Notes: generated from the sequence alone by a model not told the origin. A stretch of DNA of 64,000 bases from Gemmobacter caeni (GCF_003054195.1 NZ_QBKP01000002.1:203970-267969); one strand, 5' to 3'; shown: positions 46,582 to 56,172, numbered from the stretch's first letter. Program-made: numbers and translations.

Positions 46582-49332
46582 TCAGTCCGCGGTCGGGATC
46601 AGGACGGACCCGTTCTCCATCACGACGAGCCGTTGTCCGTCACTCGCCGGCAGAACGTCCAGAACGTAACCGTAGCCCTCGATGAAATCGTCCTTCTTGA
46701 CGTTCGCAGGGACCCGCCCTGCCGCGTCAGAGCTGATCCGGAACCCGCCCTGCTGAGTGCGGAACACCGTGTTCGCCCCGCCCGCCTCATCGGCACGTGC
46801 GGGGGCGGTCCGGACCTCTGAGGTCGCGGAGGAGGCGTTCGGCGCGCGGAGCGCGTCCACCCCCTCGATCGACATCCGGGCCAGGATGGACATGTTCGCG
46901 GTCAGGGCCTGGATCCGGGATTCAAGATCCGCCAGGGCCCGGTTCACCGCGTCCCGGTCCGCCGGGTTCTGCCCCTCGACCTTCCCGATCCGTGCGGAGA
47001 CGTCCAGAAGGACGATCTGGGTCTGTTCGAGGGACTCCTCCATCTGGCCGACCTGTGCGAGGATCGCGCTCTGGCCGCGGATCATCCGCTCCATCCGGTC
47101 GATCCGCTCCGCCTGCTCGCTGTTGCGCTGCATCACCCCGGTGATCTGATCGGTCAGGCCGGTCAGCTCGGAGGAGGCCGCCTCGGCTCGCTCAAGGGTG
47201 GTGGCCAGGCGGGTCTCAAGCTCGCTGAGGCGGGTCTCAAGGACACGGACCTGCTCCGAGGAGGCGCCGCTCGCCGTTTCCGGACGTCCGATCTCCCGCA
47301 TCAGCTCCGCGATCTCCGAGGGGACCCCGGCCACAGCCGGATCCGTCAGTACGGCCGTCTCAGGCGCCACCACCTCTTCCGGCGCCCCCGTCTCTACGAT
47401 GACCGGAGCGGACGGGTTCGTGATCGGCAGATCCCCCGCCAGGACGGTAGTGTCCGGCGCCTGCGCCGGGTCGGGACTGACCCCCTCTGCGAGGTCGTTC
47501 ACCGGCTCGACCGGGTTTGCGGTCACGAGGTTCGGATCCTCTGAGGACCCGTCAGCCCCGGTCTGCGCCGTCTCCGGACCGGTTTCCGGGGCCTGGTCGG
47601 ATGCGGGCCCGAAGGGGATCCCGGTCTCCGTCGTAGCCGGGACGAAATCAGCCACCGGCGGCAGGCGGCTCCCCTGATCCAGGGGCGCGCGTGCGATCAC
47701 GCTCGAGCCGGTCGGGCCCGGCGCGGAAAGGGTCAGGAAGCCGCCGATCCCGACCGCCAGGAGGGCAGCGGCCGCGACTCCGAGCAGGAGACGCTTGCGG
47801 CCGCGGCGCGCGGGAGCCTCCTCTGAGGTCTCCTCAGGGGCGGTGTCGGGGAGGGGCGCCTCCTCCGCGTCAGGCAACTCGACGTCGCGCACCTCCGCGA
47901 TCGGCTCCGCGTCCCTCGTCATGTCGGTCTCCTCGGTTTCGGGACGATCCCAGTCGTCGTTCCAGGAGGTGTCGGATACGCGTCCGTCAGCCACCACCAC
48001 CGGATCCGAGATCACCTCATTCCAGCTCAAGGTCGCCGGGTCGGCGGGCGAATCAGGTTTGCGCGCGTCGCTCAGGTCCCCGAGACGGGGGCCCGCGCCT
48101 GGACGCAGGAAGGCCGGAATGCCCGACCAGTTCCTGGCGGCCTTTTCGGGCGCATCCTCAGGGTCGGTCGCCGTCGTCGCAGCCTGCGGCGCCGCCTCCT
48201 CATCCGGCAGATCTGTCAGGATCCGGTCCTCCGTCTCGGGGACCTCCTCCCGGGGCGGGGCGGCGGCCTCCTCGGGACGTGCGCCCCCCCAGTTCAAATC
48301 CGCCATCAGCGCGTCGAGCACGGACTCCTCGGAACGCGGGGTCGCCACACGACGCGGCGCCACCGGGGGGTCCCAGTCCTGGACCTCATCCGAAACGGCA
48401 TCCGTCTCCTCAAGGAGCGGGAGATCGAGATCGCTCTTCAGCTCTTGCGCAGGATCACCTGCCGCCGAAAAATCCTCCTCAGGGAAGAGCCCGCCCATCC
48501 CGGTCGGATCCCCGAAGGGAGTCGGCTCGGGGAGCGCGTGGTCATAGCCCGCACCGGCACCGGCGGTCTCCTCCTCCGGATCGGCATCAAGCGCGTCCTG
48601 ATCGAAGGCGTCAAACGGGTCCGTCTCCGCCGCCGCGGCCGTTTCGGGCAGGTCGTCAGGGTCCTCATCCGGGTCAAACAGGTCCGGATCGAAGTCCCGC
48701 ATATCCTCGAGCGGGTCATAGGCGTCCGCCTTCGCGGTGGTGACGGTTTCCGGGAGGTCCGGACCGTCCTCGTCAGACCCTGCGGCGCCGTAGATCTCCT
48801 CTTCCAGGCCCGGATCATCGTAGAAGCCCGCATCAAGCTCCGAGACGCCATCCGTCGTCCGGGCCAGAATGTCGGCGATCGGGGAGATCGGGGCGCTCGT
48901 GATCTCCAGACCGTCCTCGGAACGGGCGTCCAGATCGAGAAGGCTCAACGGCCGCTCGTCCGGACCCGTCTCCGGCGCGACCTCCTCACTGTCGAGACGG
49001 TCCAGGATCCGGTCAAGCCCGTCAGCCGCGTCCAGATCCTCCTGATCGACCGGATCTGGATCGGAACTGTCGGTCTCGGAGAGGATCGCCTCCTCCTGCG
49101 GGGCCGCGGCGGTCTCCGCCGCAGCGGTCCCCTGCCGCTCTTCCTCCGGGACCTCCTCCGCGCCGAGGCCGAACGGGAACGGGTCCTCGTCCGAGCTGTC
49201 GGTGAAGGCGCCCCCGACGAAGGCGTCGAGTTTCGCGATCGCGGTGTCCAGCCCGGCTCCGGTGAACAGATCCACCTTGCCGATCAGCTTCGGGTCATTC
49301 GGCGTTCCGAGAAGGATCGGTTGATCGCTCAT
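46582..49332 (-). CDS. icmG: IcmG/DotF-like (TraP-like) protein with giant acidic N-terminal region
   Basis: The 916-residue protein has three parts. Residues 1 to about 500 are strongly acidic and Pro-rich, without a recognisable fold. A single membrane segment follows (KRLLLGVAAAALLAVGIGGF, about 513-533). The periplasmic part is Pro-rich, then has a long coiled coil (about 687-784) and a C-terminal domain ending GYGYVLDVLPASDGQRLVVM. Membrane helix, coiled coil and position between icmE and icmC fit DotF/IcmG or TraP, which are about 270 residues long. The ATG at 49332 is chosen; ATG 49365 is also well placed. Confidence 0.65.
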   Translation of the reverse strand: MSDQPILLGTPNDPKLIGKVDLFTGAGLDTAIAKLDAFVGGAFTDSSDEDPFPFGLGAEEVPEEERQGTAAAETAAAPQEEAILSETDSSDPDPVDQEDLDAADGLDRILDRLDSEEVAPETGPDERPLSLLDLDARSEDGLEITSAPISPIADILARTTDGVSELDAGFYDDPGLEEEIYGAAGSDEDGPDLPETVTTAKADAYDPLEDMRDFDPDLFDPDEDPDDLPETAAAAETDPFDAFDQDALDADPEEETAGAGAGYDHALPEPTPFGDPTGMGGLFPEEDFSAAGDPAQELKSDLDLPLLEETDAVSDEVQDWDPPVAPRRVATPRSEESVLDALMADLNWGGARPEEAAAPPREEVPETEDRILTDLPDEEAAPQAATTATDPEDAPEKAARNWSGIPAFLRPGAGPRLGDLSDARKPDSPADPATLSWNEVISDPVVVADGRVSDTSWNDDWDRPETEETDMTRDAEPIAEVRDVELPDAEEAPLPDTAPEETSEEAPARRGRKRLLLGVAAAALLAVGIGGFLTLSAPGPTGSSVIARAPLDQGSRLPPVADFVPATTETGIPFGPASDQAPETGPETAQTGADGSSEDPNLVTANPVEPVNDLAEGVSPDPAQAPDTTVLAGDLPITNPSAPVIVETGAPEEVVAPETAVLTDPAVAGVPSEIAELMREIGRPETASGASSEQVRVLETRLSELETRLATTLERAEAASSELTGLTDQITGVMQRNSEQAERIDRMERMIRGQSAILAQVGQMEESLEQTQIVLLDVSARIGKVEGQNPADRDAVNRALADLESRIQALTANMSILARMSIEGVDALRAPNASSATSEVRTAPARADEAGGANTVFRTQQGGFRISSDAAGRVPANVKKDDFIEGYGYVLDVLPASDGQRLVVMENGSVLIPTAD

Positions 49333-49395
49333 GACCCCTCCCGTTCTCCTTTGATCATTGCTCATGTTTCCCCCTGAAATATCAAGCAATTACGG

Positions 49396-50649
49396 TTATC
49401 TGGTGACAGGTTCGACAAACATCACGCCGATCGGCCAGCCGGACCGGAGGATCACCTCGGGTCCTTTCGGGGCATTGCGCACGAGGTCCTGGCCGACCGC
49501 GTCGCTCGCCGCGGCGACCCCCGCGAAGAGGTTCTGGCGCGCGTCCGACGGCTCGGTCACGACGGAGTTCCCGTCCCCGAGGCTCACCACCTGCTGGCTC
49601 GGCTGTGCGGCCGAGGCCGCGTAGCCGGTGATGAAGGCGGCGGCGAGGATCGGCGCGTAGCGGCTGATGTAGCGACGGTTCACATCGCTCGCGACCGCGG
49701 TCTCCGCGCTGACTCCGTCCACCGCGAAGGCGGCGACCGGGACGCTGGTCCCGTCGGGAAGGGTCATGGAGCTGAACTCGACGACCATCTTGTCCACGCT
49801 CTCCGCGGTCGAGAAGCGACCGACCAGTCGGCTCCCCTTGAAGGGTCCGGTGGTCACCTCGACCAGAACCGGGCCCGGAAGATCGGAGCTCGAACTGGTC
49901 AGGGTCTCGGCGTAGAGGATGGCTCCGGCCGCGATCACCTGCTCCGCGGCGGGCTCCGCGGGCTCGGAATCGCCGGACCCGCCACGCGCCAGGGAGGTCT
50001 CCTCCAGCTGCGGCGGCGGCTGATCCTGAACCTCCATGAACCCGGTCTCCGTCATGGCCTTGGTGATCGCTCCCATCTGCTGGATCATCGCCTGAGAGTA
50101 GGGGTTCTGCTGGTTCTGCGGCGCTGTCGTCTCGATCCGGGGACGTGAGACGGTCGAGCCCGGGGCCGGGATCGCGCGCTGCTCGATCACGCGCGGCTCG
50201 ATCCGCCGCTGCTCCGTCGTCTGCGACGGGGGCGCGGCGATCAGGCTCGGATCCGTTTCGGGGGCCTCACCGGCGTCGGCACGGTCGAACCGGTTGAGCG
50301 GCTCAAGCTGACCCTCTGGGACCGGGATGAAGGTCTCCCCCCGGTTCAGCGCGTCATCCGCGCGCTGGTCGTTGGCCTGTTCCAGAAGCTCCCGGAACCG
50401 GGGGTTCTCGGCCTGGACCGCACCGCCGGGGGTGGCGTTCAGGTTGGGCGCGCTGCGCATGGCAGATTCCGGATCCACCGCGCTCCCGGACAGGAAGAAG
50501 GAGGCGCCGAGGATCGTGAAGACCCCGCCTACGAGGATCCCGAGTTTCAGCCCCGGAGACATCCCCTTTTTCGCACGCTGATCCGCGAAGCTCTGCGGCT
50601 CCGCCTCCGGGATGTCGATCTGATCATCCGGGGTGTTGGTGTCGCTCAT
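49396..50649 (-). CDS. icmE: IcmE/DotG (TraO), VirB10-like core-complex protein
   Basis: The 417-residue protein has a short cytoplasmic start and a membrane helix (LKLGILVGGVFTILGASFFL, about 31-53). A Pro/Gln-rich periplasmic region leads to a C-terminal VirB10/TrbI-like domain: IAAGAILYAETLTSSSSDLP, GPFKGSRLVGRF and the SVPVAAFAVDGV block. This is the channel subunit that spans both membranes. It lacks the pentapeptide repeats of Legionella DotG, as IncI TraO does. It follows icmK by 10 bases. Confidence 0.88.
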   Translation of the reverse strand: MSDTNTPDDQIDIPEAEPQSFADQRAKKGMSPGLKLGILVGGVFTILGASFFLSGSAVDPESAMRSAPNLNATPGGAVQAENPRFRELLEQANDQRADDALNRGETFIPVPEGQLEPLNRFDRADAGEAPETDPSLIAAPPSQTTEQRRIEPRVIEQRAIPAPGSTVSRPRIETTAPQNQQNPYSQAMIQQMGAITKAMTETGFMEVQDQPPPQLEETSLARGGSGDSEPAEPAAEQVIAAGAILYAETLTSSSSDLPGPVLVEVTTGPFKGSRLVGRFSTAESVDKMVVEFSSMTLPDGTSVPVAAFAVDGVSAETAVASDVNRRYISRYAPILAAAFITGYAASAAQPSQQVVSLGDGNSVVTEPSDARQNLFAGVAAASDAVGQDLVRNAPKGPEVILRSGWPIGVMFVEPVTR

Positions 50650-50659
50650 CGCATCCCCC

Positions 50660-51664
50660 TCAAGGAAGTTTCAGTTCTGCACGCACGATCCGCCCGTCCA
50701 CGCTGAACAGGGCGACCGAGGCGGGCTGGATCCGGTAGACCCGGACCCCGTCCGGTCCGGACATGGACTCCGTCCAGGACGGGGAGAGGAGCGCGTGTCG
50801 CGATCTCACGTAAACACCCCCGTCATGTAGCCAGGCGCGGGCGTCCACCCCCTCAACCGGAACCCGGACCGCGCTGGGCGGGATGTCGACCCCGGACAGG
50901 GTGGCGAGCAGGAGGGAGTTCCCCGCCTCCTCAACCGTGCGCGAGGAGGGGCTGACGGCGTTGTTCAGTTCCGCGTTCGGACCGACACGCATTACCTGGA
51001 TGTCATGCCGATAGTTCACCTGGGATTCCGAGATCCGGATCCGCAGCGTGACCGGCTTGTCCTCCCCCTGGAGAAGCGCCACGATGTTGGTGTGACCGAT
51101 CCGCTTTTGCGGGCTGATCGTGAGGTTGTTCGAGTTCTCCCCGAGACGGACGGTCCGGAAGCTCTGACCGTCCCCGACCACAAACTGGTTGATCGGCCAG
51201 GCGGCCCCGGTCGCGTCATAAAAGCCGATCACGGAGGCGACGGAGGGGGAGACGTAGATGACCGGGGAGGCCTCTCCGGGCTCGAGTGAGACCAGGCCGG
51301 TGGTGTTGAGAACCTCCGGTTCGGGACGATCGAGGATCGCGCGCTGCTGTTCCTCATAGATCTGACGGTAGCGCAGGATCATCTCCGGTGTCATCGGAAA
51401 GATCTGCTCGATCGACTCGTTGAACCCCTCGATGCGCAGCGGGCTCATCTCCCGGTTGGTCGACAGCGGGTCCGACAGGGCCGGCGCTTCAGCGCCGGCC
51501 CCGGGACCCGACCCCGTGGCGGGGGGAGCGCCAGAGGGGGCCGGATTGCGTTCCGTCTGGGTCTCATAGCGGGACAGGATGTCCTGCTGAGACAGTGACG
51601 GCAAAGCGGTGGTAAGCAGCAGGAGGGCGGCGAGCCCGGATGCGATGGCGGGTCTTTTCTGCAT
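50660..51664 (-). CDS. icmK: IcmK/DotH (TraN), VirB9-like outer-membrane core protein
   Basis: The 334-residue protein has a signal peptide (ALLLLTTALPSLSQ). The DotH signature follows: FPMTPEMILRYRQIYEEQQR (about 89-108), then the beta-rich VirB9-like C-terminal domain (PVIYVSPSVASVIGFYDATG; SPQKRIGHTNIVALLQGED; PVTLRIRISESQV). It forms the outer-membrane ring with lipoproteins of the DotC/DotD type, not seen in this window. It lies between icmL and icmE, as in all I-type systems. Confidence 0.88.
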   Translation of the reverse strand: MQKRPAIASGLAALLLLTTALPSLSQQDILSRYETQTERNPAPSGAPPATGSGPGAGAEAPALSDPLSTNREMSPLRIEGFNESIEQIFPMTPEMILRYRQIYEEQQRAILDRPEPEVLNTTGLVSLEPGEASPVIYVSPSVASVIGFYDATGAAWPINQFVVGDGQSFRTVRLGENSNNLTISPQKRIGHTNIVALLQGEDKPVTLRIRISESQVNYRHDIQVMRVGPNAELNNAVSPSSRTVEEAGNSLLLATLSGVDIPPSAVRVPVEGVDARAWLHDGGVYVRSRHALLSPSWTESMSGPDGVRVYRIQPASVALFSVDGRIVRAELKLP

Positions 51665-51680
51665 GATGGGGTCCCCCTCC

Positions 51681-52322
51681 TTAGCGGCCCGTGCGCATGG
51701 TGATGCGGGTGATGCCGATGGCGCTCGGGCTCTCCCAGGTCGGGACCCGGGAGACGATCACCTCGGCGAGCAGCTCCTGGGTGGTCCGCTCGCTCGCGGA
51801 CTGGTAGGTCACCCGGAGCGGGATCTGGAGCGTCCAGCTGTAGCGCCCGCGACTGTCTACGCCCCGACCGGTGATCACCGCCCCGTTGGCGATGGCGGTT
51901 GAGACGAGGTTGCGTTCCTGGATGAAGGTCAGGATTTTCGCATTCTCGAGGGCGAGCAGGAAGTTCTCATAGCCCTCCGGACGCTGGAAGTAGCGGCTCG
52001 CCGCCGCCAGGTCCTGACGCCAGTTCGCGAAGTCCATCGTCATGGCGGTTGTTACCGCCTCGACCGCGAAGTTCGTGACCTGGCCGTCCTGAAGGAAGGG
52101 CTGGTTGACGGCGACGAGCGGGATGATCCCGCCGTCCTCCCGTGTTGCGAAATACCGGGGCTCAGGCTTGCTCGTAAAGGCCCAGTAGGCCATCGAGACC
52201 GAGACCAGGGTCACGACCCCCATCACGCCGAGCGCCAAGGAGGCGAGATGGAAGCCGCGCTTGTAGGTCTCATACCGGTCAAGCTTGGCCTCACTCGCCC
52301 CGAACCTGTTCGTCCCCGCCAT
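51681..52322 (-). CDS. icmL: IcmL/DotI (TraM) inner-membrane core protein
   Basis: The 213-residue protein has a cytoplasmic start and one membrane helix (ASLALGVMGVVTLVSVSMAY, about 28-47). The DotI periplasmic domain follows: YFATREDGGIIPLVAVNQPF, then AVTTAMTMDFANWRQDL and SRGRYSWTLQIPLRVTYQS. DotI forms, with a partner, an assembly at the inner membrane comparable to VirB8. Its start lies 32 bases inside the end of the primase gene, giving strong coupling. Confidence 0.88.
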   Translation of the reverse strand: MAGTNRFGASEAKLDRYETYKRGFHLASLALGVMGVVTLVSVSMAYWAFTSKPEPRYFATREDGGIIPLVAVNQPFLQDGQVTNFAVEAVTTAMTMDFANWRQDLAAASRYFQRPEGYENFLLALENAKILTFIQERNLVSTAIANGAVITGRGVDSRGRYSWTLQIPLRVTYQSASERTTQELLAEVIVSRVPTWESPSAIGITRITMRTGR

Positions 52323-55300
52323 TCGTCACATCCCCGCCAAGCGAAAGAATTTCAAGAGGCACCTCGACAGAGCGATAGGTCCCGCCCGGGAACCGGATCG
52401 ATCCGCCTTTTCGCACACCTTTCGCCTGGACCATAACATCAGCGTAGTTCCCCGCGTAAGGTGTCTTCTCCAGATACTTCTCGATATGCGTCGACTTTTT
52501 GTGGATAAGCAGGCAGTCCGGCCTCTCCCCGGGCTGGGCGGCCCGACCGAAGACCTTGGCCCGCTCCTTGTGCGGCATGCGGGCCCACTCGTCCGGCGGT
52601 ATCGCGGCGATGACCCGATCCTGGGAGATCCCGAGGCGGATCCCGATCCGGTGCAGGCTGCGCACCGCCTCCTCCGCAGCGATCGTGTCCTCATAGGGGT
52701 AGGTCCCGAGGGCGATCTCGATCAGCTCGATCAGGCTGAAGGTCCTGGTCCCGAAGGAGACCGTTTCAACCTTGATGTCGGTCGTGAACAGGTGCTGGAA
52801 CAGGCGGACATGGTCCTTGTCCTCGCTGACCTCGGAGGCCTGCGCGACAAGACCGTCGAGCATGTTGAAGGTTTCACGGGCCCAGGAGATCGCCGCCGCC
52901 TCGTTCTCCGGCAGCCCGTCGCGCAACAGGACCCAGGCCCCCGCGAGATAGGTCCCGTAGACGTCGATCAGACGACGTTCCAGCCCGTAGCCCGAGAGGG
53001 CGTTGAACATGATCTGGCAGGTGTCGAGCATGCGCCGGCCGCTCATGATCATCCGGGCCATGAACCGACGTGAGAAGTCCTCGGTCAGCAGGCGTTCGGC
53101 CGGCTCCTGGAGCCGCTCGACGAAGTCGTAATGGTTCAGGCCCTGAAGCAGATGCGCACGGCCGAAGCGGGTGTTGTCCGCCGCCTGGGTCAGCTGCGGC
53201 GTGATCGAACACATCAGGAAGGTGGAGGCGATCGCGTATTGACGCTGTCCCTTCCCGCCCGGGACCCCCTGGGCGACGACGGACTTCCCGGGGTCGGCGG
53301 AGTGACGTGCGAGCCGGATGATCCGGGTCATCCGGTTGCGGTCCTCCATCGTCTCCCCCTCCGCCTCATCAAAGATCAGGGGGAAAGCGTGCATGTTCAG
53401 CAGGTTCCGCAGGCCGGACTCGGTGCTGTCCGCCTTCACGTTGACCCCGTACTCGCAGAAGATCCGGTTGATGATATTGTTGATGATCCAGCTCTTGCCC
53501 ACGCCACGCTCGCCGCTGAGCCACAGGTGGGGACGCCAGGGGAGGATGCCGCAGAGCGGACCGATCGCGAGCCAGCCGAAAAGGTTCAGGATCGACACGG
53601 CGCGGGTCTCGGGGGCCCAGTTCAGGTTCTCGATCAGCTCGAGCAGAGCCCAGGCCTCCGGGGAGTCCGCCGGAAGCGGGTTGTCAAAATCGGGCATCCC
53701 GCAGAACCGGCCGGAGATGTAATTCTTTTGGCCCCGGAAGGCGCGGATGCTGACCGGGCCATCGCCCTCGACCCAGAGTCCGCGACCGTTGTTGAACACG
53801 ATCCGGTTCCCGTCCGTCCAGGCCCCCTGACCGGCCTGGTTCTCGGCCTTGTACTGGCCGACCCGGTAAGTGGTCTTCACCAGGGCGTTCACCGCGGACT
53901 CCCAGTCCGTCTTGATGATCCCGTTCCGATCGGCCGCGGTCGGGAAATGCCGCACCCACCATTCGCTCGGGGCCAGGTGAATGAGGAAGTTCGGGCGCAT
54001 CGTCGAGGGGTTCAGGTCGAACACCTGTCCCGACAGCATGGACATGAAGTAGCTGACCCCGCTCTCATAGCCGAGGCAACGGAAGAACGGGTTCTCCATG
54101 ACCATCTCGACCTGCGGGTCGCGTACGAGATCATCATTCCCCCCCTCGTCGGGGAGGACGACCTCCTCCTCGGTCAGATCCGTGACCGGGTGAGGCGCGT
54201 CCGGCGCACGGGCCGGCAGCGGATCCTCGGCGTCAAGGACGAGCGGGGCGGGGCTCGTTTCCGTGACCGGCAGGAGATCCAGAGGGTCCTCGTTGACACG
54301 GCTCTCCGCGGTTGCGTCCTGACTCATCTCCCCCATCTCCCCTCTCTCGTTCTCGCGCATAAGATCGTCCCAGATTCGGACCTGGACCGCCGTCTCGTCA
54401 TGGTCAAAAGGGACCGGTTCGTCCGCCTCCTCGCGGACCGGTCGGTCGGTCTCGAGGTATTGAGGCTCCGGGGTCAGCGGGATGCCTTCATCCTGAATTT
54501 TCGCAAAAACGCGATCAGCCGACCAGCCCTCCGCCTCCGCGTCTGCCAGGTCCCAACCGTGCTTGACCCCCTCGATCGGGGTGATCCGGGCGAAGGAGAT
54601 ACGGGACGGGTCCGCCCCGGCGCGCATCAGCGCGTAGCCCAGGCCGTTGACGATCTCGCGTCCGTATTTCTTCTGCCGGTCGATCACCTCGCCGTCCGGC
54701 CTGCTGATCGGCGTGTCCGCGTCCGGCCAGACCCGCACCCGGACCGGGCCCTCGATGCCGGCGATCGCCGTGGCAAGTTCGGTCCAGTCCGCGTGCAGGG
54801 CGCTGCTGCCGCCCCCGAGCGGGGAGAGCACGATCCAGCGGTCCGCGTCCGGGGCGCTGCGGAGCAGGCGCCGCGCCGCGTCGGCGGTCTTCTCCCCCTC
54901 GACGATCAGGATGTCGCGCCCCCCGGCGCCGGTCCAGCCCGTCAGACATTCCATCCCGTAGACGGGACGCCGCGAGCCGACCGCAACGGAGCGCACCAGC
55001 CAGCCCATGCGACGTTCCGGATCGATCATCAGCTCGCGCGGCGCGGCCTCGGGCAGCTCGGCCAGACGGAAGGGCATGAACATCTTCACCCGCTTCTCCT
55101 GACCGTCCTCCTTCTTCATGAACTCAAGACGCAGGATCGAGAGGAGGAGCTGTCCGGAGGCGTTGCGGTATTCATGGACCATCTTCGGCCGATAGAACCG
55201 GGGTCCGGCGGGGGTCTCGCTGTTCCCCTCATGCCAGCCCTTCGCCACAAGGTTCGGGCGCGGTCTGCGCGCCCGCTCCGGGACCGGGAGGAGACCGTGA

Positions 55301-55755
55301 TCCTTCAGATCCGCCGGGTGGGTGCTGCGGTCGCTGATGCGCGGACGGGGGCGGATCGAGGGGGCGGGCTTGGTGCCCTTGCGGGGCGCCTTCCCGTCCG
55401 GCTCCGGCATCTCCATGCCGACCTGGCGACCCGCCATGGCGAGCGCCTCCATGAAGGGGACGTTGAAGAAGTCCATGATGAAGGAGAACAGGTCCCCGTG
55501 GGCGCCACAGCCGCTGCCGAAGCAACGATAATAGCCCGCTTGCGGGTTCACGCTGAAGGAGGGGGACCGCTCATTGTGAAACGGGCAGCAGGCCATCCGC
55601 GCGACGGATCCGGCCCGCTTCGTGAAGGAGACCCCCGCCATCTCCTCGATGGCCCGGTCGATCGGCAACATGTCGCGGACCTGGTCCTTGAAGGCGCGGA
55701 GCTGATCGCGATAGCTGACGAGTTGGTCGGGTGATTTTTTCGCAGGACTCGGCAT
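52291..55755 (-). CDS. primase-helicase (CHC2 zinc finger, Toprim and P-loop helicase), 1154 residues
   Basis: The N-terminus has a CHC2 primase zinc finger (CCPFH near 56-60, CFGSGC near 78-83). A Toprim domain follows (DILIVEGEKTADAARRLL, near 280). Near residue 750 is a P-loop helicase module (LWLSGERGVGKSW, then PLIFDEAEGE as Walker B). The protein combines priming and unwinding, like P4 alpha or phage gp4-type enzymes. It sits directly before icmL, the position of the sog primase before traM in IncI plasmids. ATG 55755 is chosen for its GGGGAG; ATG 55761, overlapping the upstream stop, is possible. Confidence 0.88.
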   Translation of the reverse strand: MPSPAKKSPDQLVSYRDQLRAFKDQVRDMLPIDRAIEEMAGVSFTKRAGSVARMACCPFHNERSPSFSVNPQAGYYRCFGSGCGAHGDLFSFIMDFFNVPFMEALAMAGRQVGMEMPEPDGKAPRKGTKPAPSIRPRPRISDRSTHPADLKDHGLLPVPERARRPRPNLVAKGWHEGNSETPAGPRFYRPKMVHEYRNASGQLLLSILRLEFMKKEDGQEKRVKMFMPFRLAELPEAAPRELMIDPERRMGWLVRSVAVGSRRPVYGMECLTGWTGAGGRDILIVEGEKTADAARRLLRSAPDADRWIVLSPLGGGSSALHADWTELATAIAGIEGPVRVRVWPDADTPISRPDGEVIDRQKKYGREIVNGLGYALMRAGADPSRISFARITPIEGVKHGWDLADAEAEGWSADRVFAKIQDEGIPLTPEPQYLETDRPVREEADEPVPFDHDETAVQVRIWDDLMRENERGEMGEMSQDATAESRVNEDPLDLLPVTETSPAPLVLDAEDPLPARAPDAPHPVTDLTEEEVVLPDEGGNDDLVRDPQVEMVMENPFFRCLGYESGVSYFMSMLSGQVFDLNPSTMRPNFLIHLAPSEWWVRHFPTAADRNGIIKTDWESAVNALVKTTYRVGQYKAENQAGQGAWTDGNRIVFNNGRGLWVEGDGPVSIRAFRGQKNYISGRFCGMPDFDNPLPADSPEAWALLELIENLNWAPETRAVSILNLFGWLAIGPLCGILPWRPHLWLSGERGVGKSWIINNIINRIFCEYGVNVKADSTESGLRNLLNMHAFPLIFDEAEGETMEDRNRMTRIIRLARHSADPGKSVVAQGVPGGKGQRQYAIASTFLMCSITPQLTQAADNTRFGRAHLLQGLNHYDFVERLQEPAERLLTEDFSRRFMARMIMSGRRMLDTCQIMFNALSGYGLERRLIDVYGTYLAGAWVLLRDGLPENEAAAISWARETFNMLDGLVAQASEVSEDKDHVRLFQHLFTTDIKVETVSFGTRTFSLIELIEIALGTYPYEDTIAAEEAVRSLHRIGIRLGISQDRVIAAIPPDEWARMPHKERAKVFGRAAQPGERPDCLLIHKKSTHIEKYLEKTPYAGNYADVMVQAKGVRKGGSIRFPGGTYRSVEVPLEILSLGGDVTNGGDEQVRGE

Positions 55756-55757
55756 GC

Positions 55758-56150
55758 TCATCTCCCCGACAGGACGTGGTAGTAGTCGGACCCGCCGCTG
55801 CGCCATTCATGGGACGACTTGCAGGTGTCGCAGATCCGGTTCCCGGCCCCGTGCGAATGAAAGCTCGTTGCGCAACGCAGGCACTTTCTGATTTTCGCAC
55901 CTTTCGCCTGCTCGAGCTCGCGCCGCTGCGGCAGGGAGAGACGGGACGCCTTGATCGCGACCGCGTTCTCCGCCCGGTCCAGGACATCCGCGATATCGGC
56001 GTTCGAGTGACGCAGGTGCCACATCTCGATGAGGGTCTCGATATCCTCCTCGGACCAGGGGCCGGTTCTGATTCGGGCCTCGTCCTCCTGATCCGCCGGG
56101 TCCGTTTCACCAGTCTTTCCCGAAAGATGTCGGTTCGTACTCAGTGTCAT
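55758..56150 (-). CDS. GcrA-like regulator with helix-turn-helix and zinc finger
   Basis: The 130-residue protein has an N-terminal Myb/GcrA-like helix-turn-helix (PWSEEDIETLIEMWHLRHSN, then ADIADVLDRAENAVAIKASR). A C-terminal zinc finger follows (CLRCATSFHSHGAGNRICDTC). GcrA of Caulobacter starts with a similar trihelical domain and acts with sigma-70 at promoters carrying methylated GANTC. The zinc finger is common in phage relatives. It is the first gene of the primase-icmL operon, so it may regulate transfer. GGAGG lies 5 bases before the ATG. Confidence 0.75.
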   Translation of the reverse strand: MTLSTNRHLSGKTGETDPADQEDEARIRTGPWSEEDIETLIEMWHLRHSNADIADVLDRAENAVAIKASRLSLPQRRELEQAKGAKIRKCLRCATSFHSHGAGNRICDTCKSSHEWRSGGSDYYHVLSGR

Positions 56151-56172
56151 GCGGGCCTCCCGGTCTACGACG

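Noticed and set aside
53131-55734. 867-residue open frame on the plus strand opposite the primase gene
   Set aside because: It is the antisense shadow of a gene with clear domains; the product is Arg/Asp/Gly/Pro-rich and matches no protein pattern. Long antisense frames are expected at this GC content.
50571-55900. Further TTTTTCGCA matches at about 50567, 54495, 55737 and 55889
   Set aside because: These lie inside coding sequence and encode Ala-Lys-Lys-type codons in frame; they were left out of the intergenic element list.
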